From the NCBI RefSeq assembly GCF_900696085.1, contig NZ_CAADFC020000004.1, positions 814,985 to 878,984 on the forward strand: a DNA stretch of 64,000 nt, in the 5' to 3' direction. Under the pieces are notes generated by a model. It saw nothing but the letters and a program-made list of their open reading frames with translations, was not told where the DNA came from and made no database searches. Position 1 is the first letter of the stretch, and every line of letters starts with the position of its first letter. A program made the position numbers and the translations under genes. The stretch is from Bradyrhizobium ivorense (GTDB lineage Bacteria; Pseudomonadota; Alphaproteobacteria; Rhizobiales; Xanthobacteraceae). Shown here one piece after another: positions 42,098-51,975 of this stretch.

Positions 42098-42265
42098 ATG
42101 CGCTGGAAAATCAGCCACAATGGGCACGATCCCCGGCAGATCGATCTGCTGGCCGTGCTTGCGCTCCTCGTCCTGATCGTTGCCGCCTACGCCTACTTCA
42201 TCCACGACCCGGGCAAGCCGAACACCACAGCATTCATCGTGCCGAGCCAGAGCGTGAAGTGGTGA
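42098..42265 (+). CDS. Small single-pass membrane protein (55 aa)
   Basis: The ATG has a strong GGGGAGGA site 8-12 bases upstream. The product has one transmembrane helix (LLAVLALLVLIVAAYAYFIH) between a polar N-terminus and a short tail ending VPSQSVKW. It lies about 75 bases after yidD, so the two may be co-transcribed. Function unknown. Confidence 0.65.
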   Translation: MRWKISHNGHDPRQIDLLAVLALLVLIVAAYAYFIHDPGKPNTTAFIVPSQSVKW

Positions 42266-42270
42266 GACGC

Positions 42271-42655
42271 GCATCCGGGCTATGGTCTTCTCCTTCCCCT
42301 GAAAGGGGGAAGGTCGGGATGGGGGTCAGCCGCAGGCGACGGTGTCCATGGAGAGAGCAGATCCCCACCCGCTTTGCTCTGCGAGCAAAGCGACCTCCCC
42401 TTTTCAAGGGGAGGTGGGGGTCCGTGGCGCAACCGGCCCCGGATTGCGCTTCACTGCATCCGGACTACCGGTCTTCTCCTTCCCCCTGAAAGGGGGAAGG
42501 TCGGGATGGGGGTCAGCCGCAGGCGACGGTGTCCATGGAGAGAGCAGATCCCCACCCGCTTTGCTCTGCGAGCAAAGCGATCTCCCCTTTTCAAGGGGAG
42601 GTGGGGGTCCGTGGCGCAACCGGCCCCGGGTTTCGCTTCGCTGCATCCGGACTAC
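42271..42655 (+). repeat. Tandem duplication of a 186-base unit
   Basis: Two nearly identical copies start at 42271 and 42456, and a third begins at 42643. Each holds hairpins CCCCCTGAAAGGGGG and GCTTTGCTCTGCGAGCAAAGC and the block CTCCCCTTTTCAAGGGGAG. The two full copies are over 95% alike by eye, so the duplication is recent. Confidence 0.85.
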
Positions 42656-42664
42656 GGGCGCTCG

Positions 42665-43870
42665 CTAACGCCAGAACCAGAACGGCGGTGGCGGGAGCGG
42701 ACGCGGCTTGCGCGGCCGCGGCCTTGGCGGCGGCGCCGGCGCAATCTCCTCGGGCGCGGCCGCGGCCTCCGCGGCGCCGGTGCCGTCATCGGGCAATTTC
42801 ACCGACAGCAGCACATTGGATTCATGGGTGCGCCAGCGATAGCCGATGCCGAAATCGATCGGCTGCGCCCGGCTGAACAGCTGCGCGTAGGATGCCTGAT
42901 AGCGGCCGGGAAACTTGTCGATCGGACCGAGATAGCGGCCGAACGGGAAGAAGCGCCACTTCTTCGCATTGTAGTAGGTCAGCGGAATTCCGGAATCGTC
43001 CTGGATGATGGTCGCGCTGTTGGCGAGGATGAAGTTGCGCACCGTGGTGAAATTGCCGCCGTGCATCAGATAGGACGCGCTCTTGATCAGGCTGTTGCCT
43101 GGCGCCAGCGTCGCGCAAAACTTGAGGAAGCCGCTCGCCTTGACGCCGGAATTGGAGAGATCGGTCGAGAAGTAGTACAGCGTCTTCTCCACCCGGTCGG
43201 GCCCGGCAAACAGGATGCGGATGCCGCGCGCATTGCTGCGCGCCGACACGTCGGTGCCGACGGCCAAGGTGCCGTTGTCGTCGAGCGTGACCGGCTTGAC
43301 GTCACGCACCGTCTTGCCGGAGCGCGCCAGGAACACATAGAGGATCGGCAAGGTGCCGCCGACCTGGCTGGCATGCAGGTCGGTCTTCATGTTCTTGGTG
43401 ATGAAGAACGAGAAGCTCAGGATCGACTGCAGCGAATGTTCGACATTGGCGAGCGCCGCACTGAGGCCGCCGGGCGGCAGTCTGGTCAGGTCGGCAACGT
43501 TGCCGGGCGGCTCCAGCGCGCTCAGCACATAGGTGGTCGCCTTGCCGTAGAACGCGTCGGCGTAGAGGAAGTCGGGACCCGAGAACATGTAGAACATGGT
43601 CGGCTTCGGCGCGGCGAGATTGGCGTCGGACCAGGCGCGGATCTTCGACAATTGCCGCTGCTCGAGCTGGCCGAAGGCCGAGTCGAAAAATCTTGCGTGA
43701 CGCTGCCAGGCCGGGCTCTTGGTCAACGGCGTCAGCGGCGACTCCGCCGACGGCGCCATGCCGGCGAGAAAGCGTGCCGTATCGTCGGCCGTCACCTCGG
43801 CGGCGCGCGCCGCCGGCGCAGCCAGCAGCAGGCTTGCTGCCAGCGTCAACATCCTCACAAACAATGGCAT
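42665..43870 (-). CDS. Exported protein of unknown function (401 aa)
   Basis: Starts at the ATG at 43870, one base after the stop of the APC permease gene; a GTG at 43879 would overlap it. A signal peptide (FVRMLTLAASLLLAAPAARA) leads to a folded region (SKIRAWSDANLAAPKPTMFY to IGYRWRTHESNVLLSVKL). The last 40 residues are Pro/Arg-rich (PPPRPRPRKPRPLPPPPFW). I recognise no family name, but the spacing suggests co-expression with the permease. Confidence 0.75.
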   Translation of the reverse strand: MPLFVRMLTLAASLLLAAPAARAAEVTADDTARFLAGMAPSAESPLTPLTKSPAWQRHARFFDSAFGQLEQRQLSKIRAWSDANLAAPKPTMFYMFSGPDFLYADAFYGKATTYVLSALEPPGNVADLTRLPPGGLSAALANVEHSLQSILSFSFFITKNMKTDLHASQVGGTLPILYVFLARSGKTVRDVKPVTLDDNGTLAVGTDVSARSNARGIRILFAGPDRVEKTLYYFSTDLSNSGVKASGFLKFCATLAPGNSLIKSASYLMHGGNFTTVRNFILANSATIIQDDSGIPLTYYNAKKWRFFPFGRYLGPIDKFPGRYQASYAQLFSRAQPIDFGIGYRWRTHESNVLLSVKLPDDGTGAAEAAAAPEEIAPAPPPRPRPRKPRPLPPPPFWFWR

Positions 43871-43871
43871 G

Positions 43872-45242
43872 TCATTCACTACCCGGGCGTTCGCTTCTGG
43901 GATGATCGGGCCGCTTGCGGAAGATCGCGTAAATCACAAGGCCGGAAACCATGATCAAGGTACCAAGCGCCGACTGCAGCGGGCGTTGCGTCAGAAGATA
44001 GTACATCATGAAGGCGGTCACGAGCAGGAAAACCAGCGGTGTGATCGGGTATCCCCAGGCCCGGTACGGACGCGGCAGGTCGGGATGGGTGATGCGCAGC
44101 TTGATCACGCCCGCCACCGCAAAGAACGAACAGAACAGCAGCGCGAACTGGATGAAATCGAGCACCGCCTCGAAGCTGCGTGTGAGCAGCATCACGCTGG
44201 CCACCGCAAGCTGAAACAGGATGGCAGGGACCGGCGCGCCGCGGCTCGAGCGCCGCGCGAACAGCTGTAGCGCCGGGATGTCCTCGCCCATCGTCATCAT
44301 CACGCGCGGGCCGATCCACATCATCGCGGAGATCGAGGAGATCAGCCCGACGCAGATCATCGCGCCGACGATGCGGCCGCCGACCTCGCCGAAGATGTAG
44401 CTGCCGGAGATGCGGGCGACGTCGAGTTGGCCGGCGAGCTTGTCGATCGGCGCGGTGTGCAGGAACACCGCGTTGAGCGCCACGTAGAGCACCAGCACGA
44501 TCAGCGTGCCCGTCAGCATCGCGCGCGGCAGATTGCGTTCCGGCATCCGCATCTCGCCGATGATGTAGGTCGCGGCATTCCAGCCCGAGAACGAATACAT
44601 CACGAACACCAGGCTGATCGCGAACGGCGCGCTCAAGACCTGGCCGAGCGCGGCCGATGTCGGTGCGAACGAGGTCGGCTGCGGCGTCGCGATCACGAAG
44701 CCGGTGACCAGGAAGCCGACGATCAGCACCACCTTGAGGACCGTCGCGATCAGCTGGAAGGTCGAGGAATGCTTCACCCCGGTGAGCTGGACGATCGAGA
44801 CCAGCCACACCACACCGATCGCGAGCAGTAGCGGCGGCGCATCGGGAAGGATCGCGCGGCCATACTCGCCGAACGCCATCGCCGCCAGCGCGACCGGTGC
44901 GGCAAAGCCGACCGTCGCCGAAACCCAGCCGGCGACGAAGCCGAACGCCGGATGATAGGCGCGGCCGAGGAAATTGTACTCGCCGCTCGAGCGCGGAAAC
45001 ATCGCGCCGAGTTCGCCATAGGAGAACACGCCGCACAGCGCGACGATGCCGCCGACCGTCCACAGCAGCAGGATCGAGAAGCCGGAGGGGATGTCCTTGA
45101 CCTGAAAGCCGAGGCTGGTGAAGACGCCGACCCCGACCATGTCGGCGACGACGATGGCGGTCGCGGTCAGGACCGAAACGGTCGAGCCGGTGCCGGGAAA
45201 CGGGCCGCGCAGCGCCGCGCTTTCGGTGTGTGATGCCGCCAT
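43872..45242 (-). CDS. APC-family amino acid permease
   Basis: 456 residues, about 12 transmembrane helices. The first helix carries the APC signature TAIVVADMVGVGVFTSLGFQ, followed by FSYGELGAMFPRSSGEYNFL and the conserved FSGWNAATYIIGEMRMPERN. It probably takes up amino acids or polyamines in exchange or by proton symport. The ATG at 45242 has GAGGGGA upstream; the longer frame from 45281 is Arg/Gly-rich. A CtrA-like box lies about 75 bases upstream. Confidence 0.9.
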   Translation of the reverse strand: MAASHTESAALRGPFPGTGSTVSVLTATAIVVADMVGVGVFTSLGFQVKDIPSGFSILLLWTVGGIVALCGVFSYGELGAMFPRSSGEYNFLGRAYHPAFGFVAGWVSATVGFAAPVALAAMAFGEYGRAILPDAPPLLLAIGVVWLVSIVQLTGVKHSSTFQLIATVLKVVLIVGFLVTGFVIATPQPTSFAPTSAALGQVLSAPFAISLVFVMYSFSGWNAATYIIGEMRMPERNLPRAMLTGTLIVLVLYVALNAVFLHTAPIDKLAGQLDVARISGSYIFGEVGGRIVGAMICVGLISSISAMMWIGPRVMMTMGEDIPALQLFARRSSRGAPVPAILFQLAVASVMLLTRSFEAVLDFIQFALLFCSFFAVAGVIKLRITHPDLPRPYRAWGYPITPLVFLLVTAFMMYYLLTQRPLQSALGTLIMVSGLVIYAIFRKRPDHPRSERPGSE

Positions 45243-45550
45243 CGACCGTCCCCTCAAGCCGCCGCGCGCCGGAGCGCCCATCGTGCAGGCTCACGCCGCG
45301 CAATTCAAGCAGTGTTAACAAGGGTTTAAATCTGGACGTTGAGAGGTGCCAAGATACCACAATCCGATCAGGCCACCGAGTCTAACAAAGGCCTGGATCG
45401 CAAACGGGACAGCCCTCCCACAATCAAGACACGATTGGATGGTTTCATAATGCCTTCCGGATGTGGGGAAAGCTTCCGGAAGCTTAACGTGACCTCAACA
45501 CCGACAAGCTCAAATGCGTCGTTTGCCGGTGGGGTCAAGGCAACGGGTGG
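45243..45550. other. Divergent intergenic region of the permease gene
   Basis: About 308 bases, clearly more AT-rich than the flanks. It contains the CtrA-like box at 45315 and a GCTTCCGGAAGC palindrome near 45473. No gene is supported. Confidence 0.4.
45315..45329 (-). promoter_or_regulatory. CtrA-like box upstream of the APC permease gene
   Basis: TTAACAAGGGTTTAA (TTAA-N7-TTAA); on the minus strand TTAAACCCTTGTTAAC fits the consensus TTAA-N7-TTAAC. A chance match cannot be excluded. Confidence 0.4.
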
Positions 45551-46852
45551 ATGGTCGGGGCGCAACCGAAATTCGACGGCGATGATTGTGCGCGCGGGGT
45601 GATAGCACCCTCCGCGCCACGATTTGCTCGGTCGCGCCGGATCCTCGCCGCCGCGATCCTGCTCCCGCTTGCGCTGCCGCTCGCCCACTGCGGCAAGGCG
45701 CCGAACGCCGAGATGGTCGCGGCCAATTCCCAAGTGACCGGAGCGACCGGCGGCGACAGCTTCGAGGATCGCTTCCCGGCACCGCAATTCAGCGATCGCT
45801 TTCCGACCGAGAAGGAAAGTTTTGCGCCGTATCAGCGGACCGTCGCGCTCGCGCCGGCCCCGGCTGCGCCGGCGCCCAAGGCCGCGGCCTCGCCGGTCCG
45901 CCTCGCCTCGATCTCGCCGACCCTGACGCTGCCGCGCGCGACCGAGCGTGATGAGCTGACCACGCTGGTCAGCATGAAATCGTCAGCCTTCCCGTATTTC
46001 GGCAACAATCCGCGCAACGACGTCCCGTTCCTCAACGTCGGCAAGGGAGAGCGCCGCGGCCACCGCAGCCTCTCCGGCCGCGTCTACTGGCAGAACGAGA
46101 CCTACAACGACAGCCGCGTGCTGGTGCACGTGCCGGAAAGCTTTGACGCCGGCAAGCCGGGCGTGATCGTGGTGTTCTTCCACGGCAACGGCGCGACGCT
46201 GGAGCGCGACGTGCGCGACCGCCAGCTGGTGCCGCAGCAGATCACCGAGTCCGGGCTCAACGCCGTGCTGCTTGCGCCGCAAATGGCGGTCGATGCCGCC
46301 GACTCCAGCGCCGGCAAGTTCTGGCAGGCGGGCGGCCTCAAGCGCTTCCTCGACGAATCCGCCACCCACCTCGCCCGCCTCTACGGCGATCCCAAATCCG
46401 CGCAGACGTTTTCCAACATGCCGGTGGTGATCGTCGGCTACAGCGGCGGCTTCCTGCCGACCGCCTGGAGTCTCGCGGTCGGCGGCGCCACCGATCGGGT
46501 CCGCGGCGTGGTGCTGCTCGACGCCGTCTATGGCGAGCTCGACAAGTTCGCTTCCTGGATCGAGAAGAACCGCACCGGCTTCTTCATCTCGTCCTATACG
46601 CGCTACACCAGGCAGCGCGACCGCGAGCTGATGTCGATGCTGCGCGACAAGGGCATCACGGTCAGCGAGAGCATGCAGGGTCCGCTGCATCCCGGTAGCG
46701 TGGTATTCGTGCAGACGCGCGACGGCATCACCCATCGCAGCTACGTGACCCAGGCCTGGACCGAGCTGCCGATCAAGGAAGTGCTGACCAAGATGGCGGC
46801 AACGCCGGCGCTGACGCGGCTGGCGAGCGCCCCTGCAGCGGCGAGCCGCTGA
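45551..46852 (+). CDS. Exported alpha/beta hydrolase-like protein
   Basis: 433 residues. A hydrophobic N-terminal segment ends in a possible lipobox (LPLALPLAHC). A long Ala/Pro linker follows (about residues 98-125). The hydrolase domain has FFHGNGATLERDV, the nucleophile elbow VIVGYSGGFLP and LLDAVYGELDKF. The catalytic histidine is not certain. It may act on cell-envelope or extracellular esters. The start region is less sure than the domain. Confidence 0.78.
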   Translation: MVGAQPKFDGDDCARGVIAPSAPRFARSRRILAAAILLPLALPLAHCGKAPNAEMVAANSQVTGATGGDSFEDRFPAPQFSDRFPTEKESFAPYQRTVALAPAPAAPAPKAAASPVRLASISPTLTLPRATERDELTTLVSMKSSAFPYFGNNPRNDVPFLNVGKGERRGHRSLSGRVYWQNETYNDSRVLVHVPESFDAGKPGVIVVFFHGNGATLERDVRDRQLVPQQITESGLNAVLLAPQMAVDAADSSAGKFWQAGGLKRFLDESATHLARLYGDPKSAQTFSNMPVVIVGYSGGFLPTAWSLAVGGATDRVRGVVLLDAVYGELDKFASWIEKNRTGFFISSYTRYTRQRDRELMSMLRDKGITVSESMQGPLHPGSVVFVQTRDGITHRSYVTQAWTELPIKEVLTKMAATPALTRLASAPAAASR

Positions 46853-47082
46853 TCGCGCATTCAGCGCCGTGGACGCTGCCTCGGGGTTGCACAAAAATTG
46901 CTGTGTTGATGATCGAACGATTTGCAATGCGCGGCATTGTTTGCCTCGCGTGTGCACCATAGGGTGCTGATATTGGGACGACGATTTTTTGGGGAACGGC
47001 GGCATGGTCGACTTCGAAGGCGAGGCGCTGCAGATGCCCGGCGTGAACTTCAAGGCGGTGATGACGCGGATCGCCGATTGAT

Positions 47083-48246
47083 TTACTCGGCCGCGACGGC
47101 ACGCGCGGTGCGGCGCGGCCGCGTGATGATCACGATCGTCAGGGCCACGGCAACGAAAGCGGCTGCGACGTAGCCCGCGCTGTGCAGCCACTCGCGCGCG
47201 AACAGCAAGCCGCCGATCGCCGAGCCGACGGCCTGGCCGACATAGAGCACCGAGGTGTTGAGCGAGACCGACGCCGACGCAAACGGCGGCGCTGCAGCGA
47301 CGAGGCGCACCTGCTGCATCGAATTGGTCGATGCAAAGCCGAGCCCCCACAGCGCGACAGAGACCGCCATCAGCCCATAGACGCCGGCGCTCACGGCCCA
47401 GCCGGCGACGCCGGCCAGCAGCAGTCCGGTGAACAGCACCGAGGTCCGCCAGGCGCCCCAGGTGTCGACGATCCGCGTTGCGATCATGATGCCGACGAAG
47501 CCGCAGATACCGTAGAGCGCGAACACAATGCCGATGGCGTCAGAGCTCGCGCCGGTGAGCTTGGCGAGCAGCGGCCCCATGAAGGTGAACACCACGAACT
47601 GGCCGGACATCTGCAGCGTCGTGATCGCGAGCAACAGGACGATCATGCGGTTGCGGCCGAGATCGAGCCAGGTCCGCAAGTCGACCGGCACGCCCTGCAA
47701 GCCACCCGGCAACCGCCACCACAGCAGCGCGACGCTGATGAAGCCGGTCAGCGCGACCGCGCCATACGCCGTGCGGAATCCATAGCGGCTGGCGATGAAG
47801 GTGATCAGCGGCAGCCCGACCGCTGCGGCGAGCGACCAGCCGAGGAAGATGTAGGCGATGGTGCTGCCGCGCTTCTCCACCGGCACGATCAGCGCCGCGG
47901 TGCCCGCCGCCTGCGGCGTGTAGAGCACGCCGATCGCGAGCATCACCAAGCGGATGATCAGCAGACTGGCGTAGTCGGGCGCGACGGCGGAGACGGCGTT
48001 GGTCAGCGCCAGCACCAGCAGCGTCACCGTGAGCAGCGTGCGCCGCTCGATCCGGCTGGTCAGCCACGCCGTCACCGGCGAGCCCACGCACAGCACGATC
48101 GCGCCAAAGGTGATCAAAAGGCCCGCGGCATGAATGGTGACGCCGAGGCCGCCGGACAGTTCCGCGAGCATGCCCGCCGGCGCCATCACCGAGCAACCGG
48201 TGACGGTGTTGCCGAGCATCAGGGCGGTGGGAGCGAAGCGTTTCAC
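47083..48246 (-). CDS. MFS transporter (drug efflux type)
   Basis: About 387 residues from a GTG at 48246 (product starting VKRFAPTALMLGNTVTG); a later ATG at 48219 is possible. There are twelve helices, with the MFS loop motif near SPVTAWLTSRIERRTLL and a helix-4/5 region of the DHA1 type (RLVMLAIGVLYTPQAAGTAA, FLGWSLAAAVGLPLI). It probably exports small hydrophobic compounds by proton antiport. The frame upstream of 48246 is Arg-rich and unlikely to be translated. Confidence 0.88.
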   Translation of the reverse strand: MKRFAPTALMLGNTVTGCSVMAPAGMLAELSGGLGVTIHAAGLLITFGAIVLCVGSPVTAWLTSRIERRTLLTVTLLVLALTNAVSAVAPDYASLLIIRLVMLAIGVLYTPQAAGTAALIVPVEKRGSTIAYIFLGWSLAAAVGLPLITFIASRYGFRTAYGAVALTGFISVALLWWRLPGGLQGVPVDLRTWLDLGRNRMIVLLLAITTLQMSGQFVVFTFMGPLLAKLTGASSDAIGIVFALYGICGFVGIMIATRIVDTWGAWRTSVLFTGLLLAGVAGWAVSAGVYGLMAVSVALWGLGFASTNSMQQVRLVAAAPPFASASVSLNTSVLYVGQAVGSAIGGLLFAREWLHSAGYVAAAFVAVALTIVIITRPRRTARAVAAE

Positions 48247-48325
48247 CCGGCGTTGGTAGCAGACCGCAAGTTCGATGCAACTGCATCTAAATGCATGGCC
48301 GCCGGCCGGATCGCGCCCCTTGCGC

Positions 48326-49633
48326 TCACGGCGACGGCGTTTCACCCGGCGCCGCCCGGCCGCCGGATGGCGCGGCGCTGGCGCTCGAGGGCGTTGCAAT
48401 GGCGCTCGGCGGCGCCGCCGCCGGCGACGCGGTCGACGGCTTTGCGGCGGCCGGCGCCGCCGGGCACGACGTCATCAGTTGCGTCCACGCCGGCTCGAGA
48501 CCGGTGGTGTCGATGTCGAACGTCGCCGGATTCGGCTTGCCGTCGGAACCTTGCGTGCTTTCGTCGACCTGCAGATGAGGCTCCGCCAGCATCGCCTTAA
48601 CGGTGTCCGGCGTCACCGCATCGCTCCACACCTCGTATTTGCCGAGCCGCACCGCCAGTCTGCCGAACGCCACGGTCTTGCCGGTGCCGGCCATCATCGC
48701 CACCGTGCTCTTGCCCACTGTGCCCTCGTCGAACTCGCGCACGAACATCAGCCGCGCCCGCTCCCTGGTCTCGCAGAACAACCGCCACTCCAGCATCCGG
48801 AACGCGGCGCCGTCGCCGCGCTTCTCCAGCGCGATCTTGCGCACGTAGGGCCGCGCGACCTTTTCCAGGGTCCACATCGTCTCCGGCAACGGCCTTGTGT
48901 CGATCCCGAAGCGATACAGCTCCGGCCGCGTCAGCACGTGCATGCTTTCGAACTTCACCGTCTTGATCAGATCGTTGAGCTCACGCTTGATCCCCATCGC
49001 CGCGACGAAGGCGGCGCGATCGCGATCGGCGGTCACGAGCTGACGCTGCCGGTACGCCGCCACGATCTCCGGCGGCGGATGTCCGTGCACCGTGAAGGTC
49101 AGCCTCGAATTATGCACGGCAATGACGGCATCCGGCGCCACCTCGCGGCTGACAGCGCCGAGGAACAGATAGCCGCAAGCGGAATTGCACATCGCGTTGC
49201 GGGTGGTGAGCTCGGCCTCGACCTCGCCGACGGCATTCTTGATCGTCAGGCATTTGGCGTCGACCTGCGTGCCCGTGGCGCAGGCGCCGACGATGGTCCG
49301 GCCGACCCGGGCAATCGCCTTGCGGGCGCGGAGCAGCCGCGCGATGGCGTAGGACTGCTCGACATTGCCGCCCGGCGAATAGAGATAGATCGGCCGTTGC
49401 GTGTCCTTGACCTTGGCGAGGAAGCTGCGGATCCGCGCCGCGGCGCCGCGATCGATCTCGCCTTCGATTGCGATCCAGCGATCGCAGCCGGCGCCGCAGG
49501 CGTTCGCAGTGCCCTTGGCGAGGTAGATCGTCAGCTTCGGGGCAAATTCGACCTTCTCGGCAGGCGTCTCCTGCGCCCGCAACGCGCCGGAGATCGACAG
49601 CAAACCCACGAAAAACAGGAGACGGCCAAACAT
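48326..49633 (-). CDS. Exported ClpP-fold protein (COG3904-like), copy 2
   Basis: 435 residues with a signal peptide (MFGRLLFFVGLLSISGALRA). As in the copy at 40473 there is an N-terminal C-x3-C (CGAGC, 46-50), a Gly-rich strand-turn (YLYSPGGNVEQSYAIARLL), a C-x-S-x-C motif (CNSAC; S151) and a His exactly 23 residues later (VIAVHNSRL; H174). The C-terminal half is extra and ends in a Pro/Ala/Ser tail. The shared motif suggests a disulphide-braced ClpP-type active site in the periplasm. Overall identity to the first copy is low. Confidence 0.75.
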   Translation of the reverse strand: MFGRLLFFVGLLSISGALRAQETPAEKVEFAPKLTIYLAKGTANACGAGCDRWIAIEGEIDRGAAARIRSFLAKVKDTQRPIYLYSPGGNVEQSYAIARLLRARKAIARVGRTIVGACATGTQVDAKCLTIKNAVGEVEAELTTRNAMCNSACGYLFLGAVSREVAPDAVIAVHNSRLTFTVHGHPPPEIVAAYRQRQLVTADRDRAAFVAAMGIKRELNDLIKTVKFESMHVLTRPELYRFGIDTRPLPETMWTLEKVARPYVRKIALEKRGDGAAFRMLEWRLFCETRERARLMFVREFDEGTVGKSTVAMMAGTGKTVAFGRLAVRLGKYEVWSDAVTPDTVKAMLAEPHLQVDESTQGSDGKPNPATFDIDTTGLEPAWTQLMTSCPAAPAAAKPSTASPAAAPPSAIATPSSASAAPSGGRAAPGETPSP

Positions 49634-49841
49634 GAAATTTGCTGATCGCGAACCGCGGAAAATGGCGGCCGGACGTTAGACGACGCGCGGCGCAGCCGCA
49701 ACGGCAGGTCGCATGCGATGCAGCCGCCCGCGCAGGCCGAATTTCTTGATATTGCCGGATTGCAGGCGTCGAATCCCCTGCTATACCGCTGCTTTCCGCT
49801 TACCTGCGTTCGTTCGCAGGAGTGAGCCACAGGAGCCCTTG

Positions 49842-51887
49842 ATGCCCGATACGCCCAAATCCGAGTCCGGATTCCAGTACAGCCTCTCCAACCTCAAGCC
49901 CGCAGAACCCGTGCACAAGATCGCCCTCACCTTTCCGGATGGGGCGACGCGCGAATTCGCCCGCGGAACCACCGGCCTCGACATCGCCAAGGGCATCTCG
50001 CCCTCGCTCGCCAAGCGCACCGTCGCGATGGCGCTGGACGGTGTGCTCGCCGACCTCAACGATCCGATCGAGCAGGACGCCAGGATCGAGCTGATCAACC
50101 GCGAGGATCCGCGCGCGCTCGAGCTGATCCGGCACGACGCCGCGCATGTGCTGGCGGAAGCGGTGCAGTCGCTGTGGCCGGGCACCCAGGTCACGATCGG
50201 CCCGGTGATCGAGAACGGCTTCTATTACGACTTCTTCCGCAACGAGCCGTTCACCCCGGAGGATTTTACCGCGATCGAGAAGCGGATGCGCGAGATCATC
50301 GCGCGCGACAAGCCGTTCACCAAAGAGGTCTGGGATCGCGAAAAGACAAAACAGGTGTTCCGCGACAAGGGCGAGGCCTTCAAGGTCGAGCTGGTCGACG
50401 CCATTCCCGGCGACGAGCCGATCAAGATCTACTTCCAGGGCGACTGGTTCGATCTGTGCCGCGGCCCGCACATGACCTCGACCGGCAAGGTCGGCAACGC
50501 CTTCCGCCTGATGAAGGTCGCGGGCGCCTATTGGCGCGGTGATTCGAACAATCCGATGCTGACCCGGATCTACGGCACGGCGTTCGCCAGGCAGGAGGAC
50601 CTCGACGCCTATCTCAAGCAGATCGAGGAGGCCGAGAAGCGCGACCACCGCAAGCTCGGCCGCGAGCTCGACCTGTTCCATTTCCAGGAGGAAGGCCCGG
50701 GCGTGGTGTTCTGGCACCCGAAGGGCTGGACCATCTTCCAGCAGCTGATCGCCTATATGCGGCGGCGGCTGACCGGCGACTATGACGAGGTCAACGCGCC
50801 GCAGATCCTCGACAAGGTGCTGTGGGAGACCTCGGGCCACTGGGACTGGTACCGCGAGAACATGTTCGCCGCGCAGTCCGCCGGCGACGAGGCCGAGGAC
50901 AAGCGCTGGTTCGCGCTGAAGCCGATGAACTGCCCGGGCCACGTGCAGATCTTCAAGCACGGCCTGAAGAGCTACCGCGACCTGCCGCTGCGGCTCGCCG
51001 AGTTCGGCGTGGTGCATCGCTACGAAGCTTCCGGCGCGATGCACGGCCTGATGCGCGTGCGCGGCTTCACCCAGGACGACGCGCATGTGTTCTGCACCGA
51101 GCAGCAGCTCGCCGACGAGTGCCTCAAGATCAACGATCTGATCCTGTCGACCTACGCCGATTTCGGCTTCGAGGGCGAGCTCACCGTCAAGCTGTCGACG
51201 CGGCCCGAGAAGCGGGTCGGCACCGACGAAATGTGGGATCACGCCGAGCGCGTGATGGCAACCGTGCTGTCCGAGATCAAGGCCAGCGGCAGCAACCGTA
51301 TCAAGACCGAGATCAATCCGGGCGAAGGCGCGTTCTACGGGCCGAAGTTCGAATACGTGCTGCGCGACGCCATCGGCCGCGACTGGCAGTGCGGCACCAC
51401 CCAGGTCGACTTCAACCTGCCGGAACGTTTCGGCGCGTTCTACATCGACCATGACGGCTCGAAGAAGGTGCCTGTTATGGTGCACCGCGCGATCTGCGGC
51501 TCGATGGAGCGCTTCATCGGCATTTTGATCGAGCACTATGCGGGCAACTTCCCGCTCTGGCTGGCGCCGACGCAAGTCGTCGTCACCACCATCACCTCCG
51601 AGGGCGACGAGTACGCCAAGGTAGTGGCCGCCGCCGCGCGGCGGGCCGGCCTGCGGGTCGAGATCGACCTGCGCAACGAGAAGATCAACTACAAGGTCCG
51701 CGAGCACTCGCTGGCCAAGATCCCGGCCCTGCTTGTCGTCGGCAAGAAGGAGGCCGAGACCCATTCGGTCTCGGTCCGCCGGCTCGGCAGCGAGCGGCAG
51801 ACCGTGATGCCGACCGAGGAGGCGCTCGCCGCGCTGGTGGATGAGGCGACGCCGCCGGACGTGAAGCGGGCGCGGGCGGCCGCCTGA
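49842..51887 (+). CDS. thrS: Threonyl-tRNA synthetase
   Basis: 681 residues; charges tRNA-Thr. The TGS domain ([20 protein letters not shown]), the editing domain ([12 protein letters not shown]) and class II motifs are seen: [20 protein letters not shown], the motif 2 region [20 protein letters not shown] and motif 3 [20 protein letters not shown]. The anticodon-binding domain completes it. The ATG at 49842 with AGGAG upstream gives the usual start; the frame from 49713 is noncoding. Confidence 0.98.
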   Translation: MPDTPKSESGFQYSLSNLKPAEPVHKIALTFPDGATREFARGTTGLDIAKGISPSLAKRTVAMALDGVLADLNDPIEQDARIELINREDPRALELIRHDAAHVLAEAVQSLWPGTQVTIGPVIENGFYYDFFRNEPFTPEDFTAIEKRMREIIARDKPFTKEVWDREKTKQVFRDKGEAFKVELVDAIPGDEPIKIYFQGDWFDLCRGPHMTSTGKVGNAFRLMKVAGAYWRGDSNNPMLTRIYGTAFARQEDLDAYLKQIEEAEKRDHRKLGRELDLFHFQEEGPGVVFWHPKGWTIFQQLIAYMRRRLTGDYDEVNAPQILDKVLWETSGHWDWYRENMFAAQSAGDEAEDKRWFALKPMNCPGHVQIFKHGLKSYRDLPLRLAEFGVVHRYEASGAMHGLMRVRGFTQDDAHVFCTEQQLADECLKINDLILSTYADFGFEGELTVKLSTRPEKRVGTDEMWDHAERVMATVLSEIKASGSNRIKTEINPGEGAFYGPKFEYVLRDAIGRDWQCGTTQVDFNLPERFGAFYIDHDGSKKVPVMVHRAICGSMERFIGILIEHYAGNFPLWLAPTQVVVTTITSEGDEYAKVVAAAARRAGLRVEIDLRNEKINYKVREHSLAKIPALLVVGKKEAETHSVSVRRLGSERQTVMPTEEALAALVDEATPPDVKRARAAA

Positions 51888-51924
51888 TCCTCACAATCGG
51901 TCTAAAGAAGGCTTTCACCGGCCC

Positions 51925-51953
51925 GGCCGTGCCCCTATCTCGAGGGCACGGCC
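51925..51953 (+). terminator. Hairpin after thrS
   Basis: GGCCGTGCCC pairs with GGGCACGGCC across a 9-base loop. It lies 38 bases after the thrS stop and has no T-run, so its stopping strength is uncertain. Confidence 0.5.
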
Positions 51954-51975
51954 ATCATTCCCTGAGGACATTTCC

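Noticed and set aside
47004-47081. Short peptide frame MVDFEGEALQMPGVNFKAVM...
   Set aside because: Only 25 codons; could be the remnant of a larger gene, but there is no ribosome site and no recognised family.
49800-51764. Long minus-strand frame opposite thrS
   Set aside because: A shadow of thrS with no recognisable domain.
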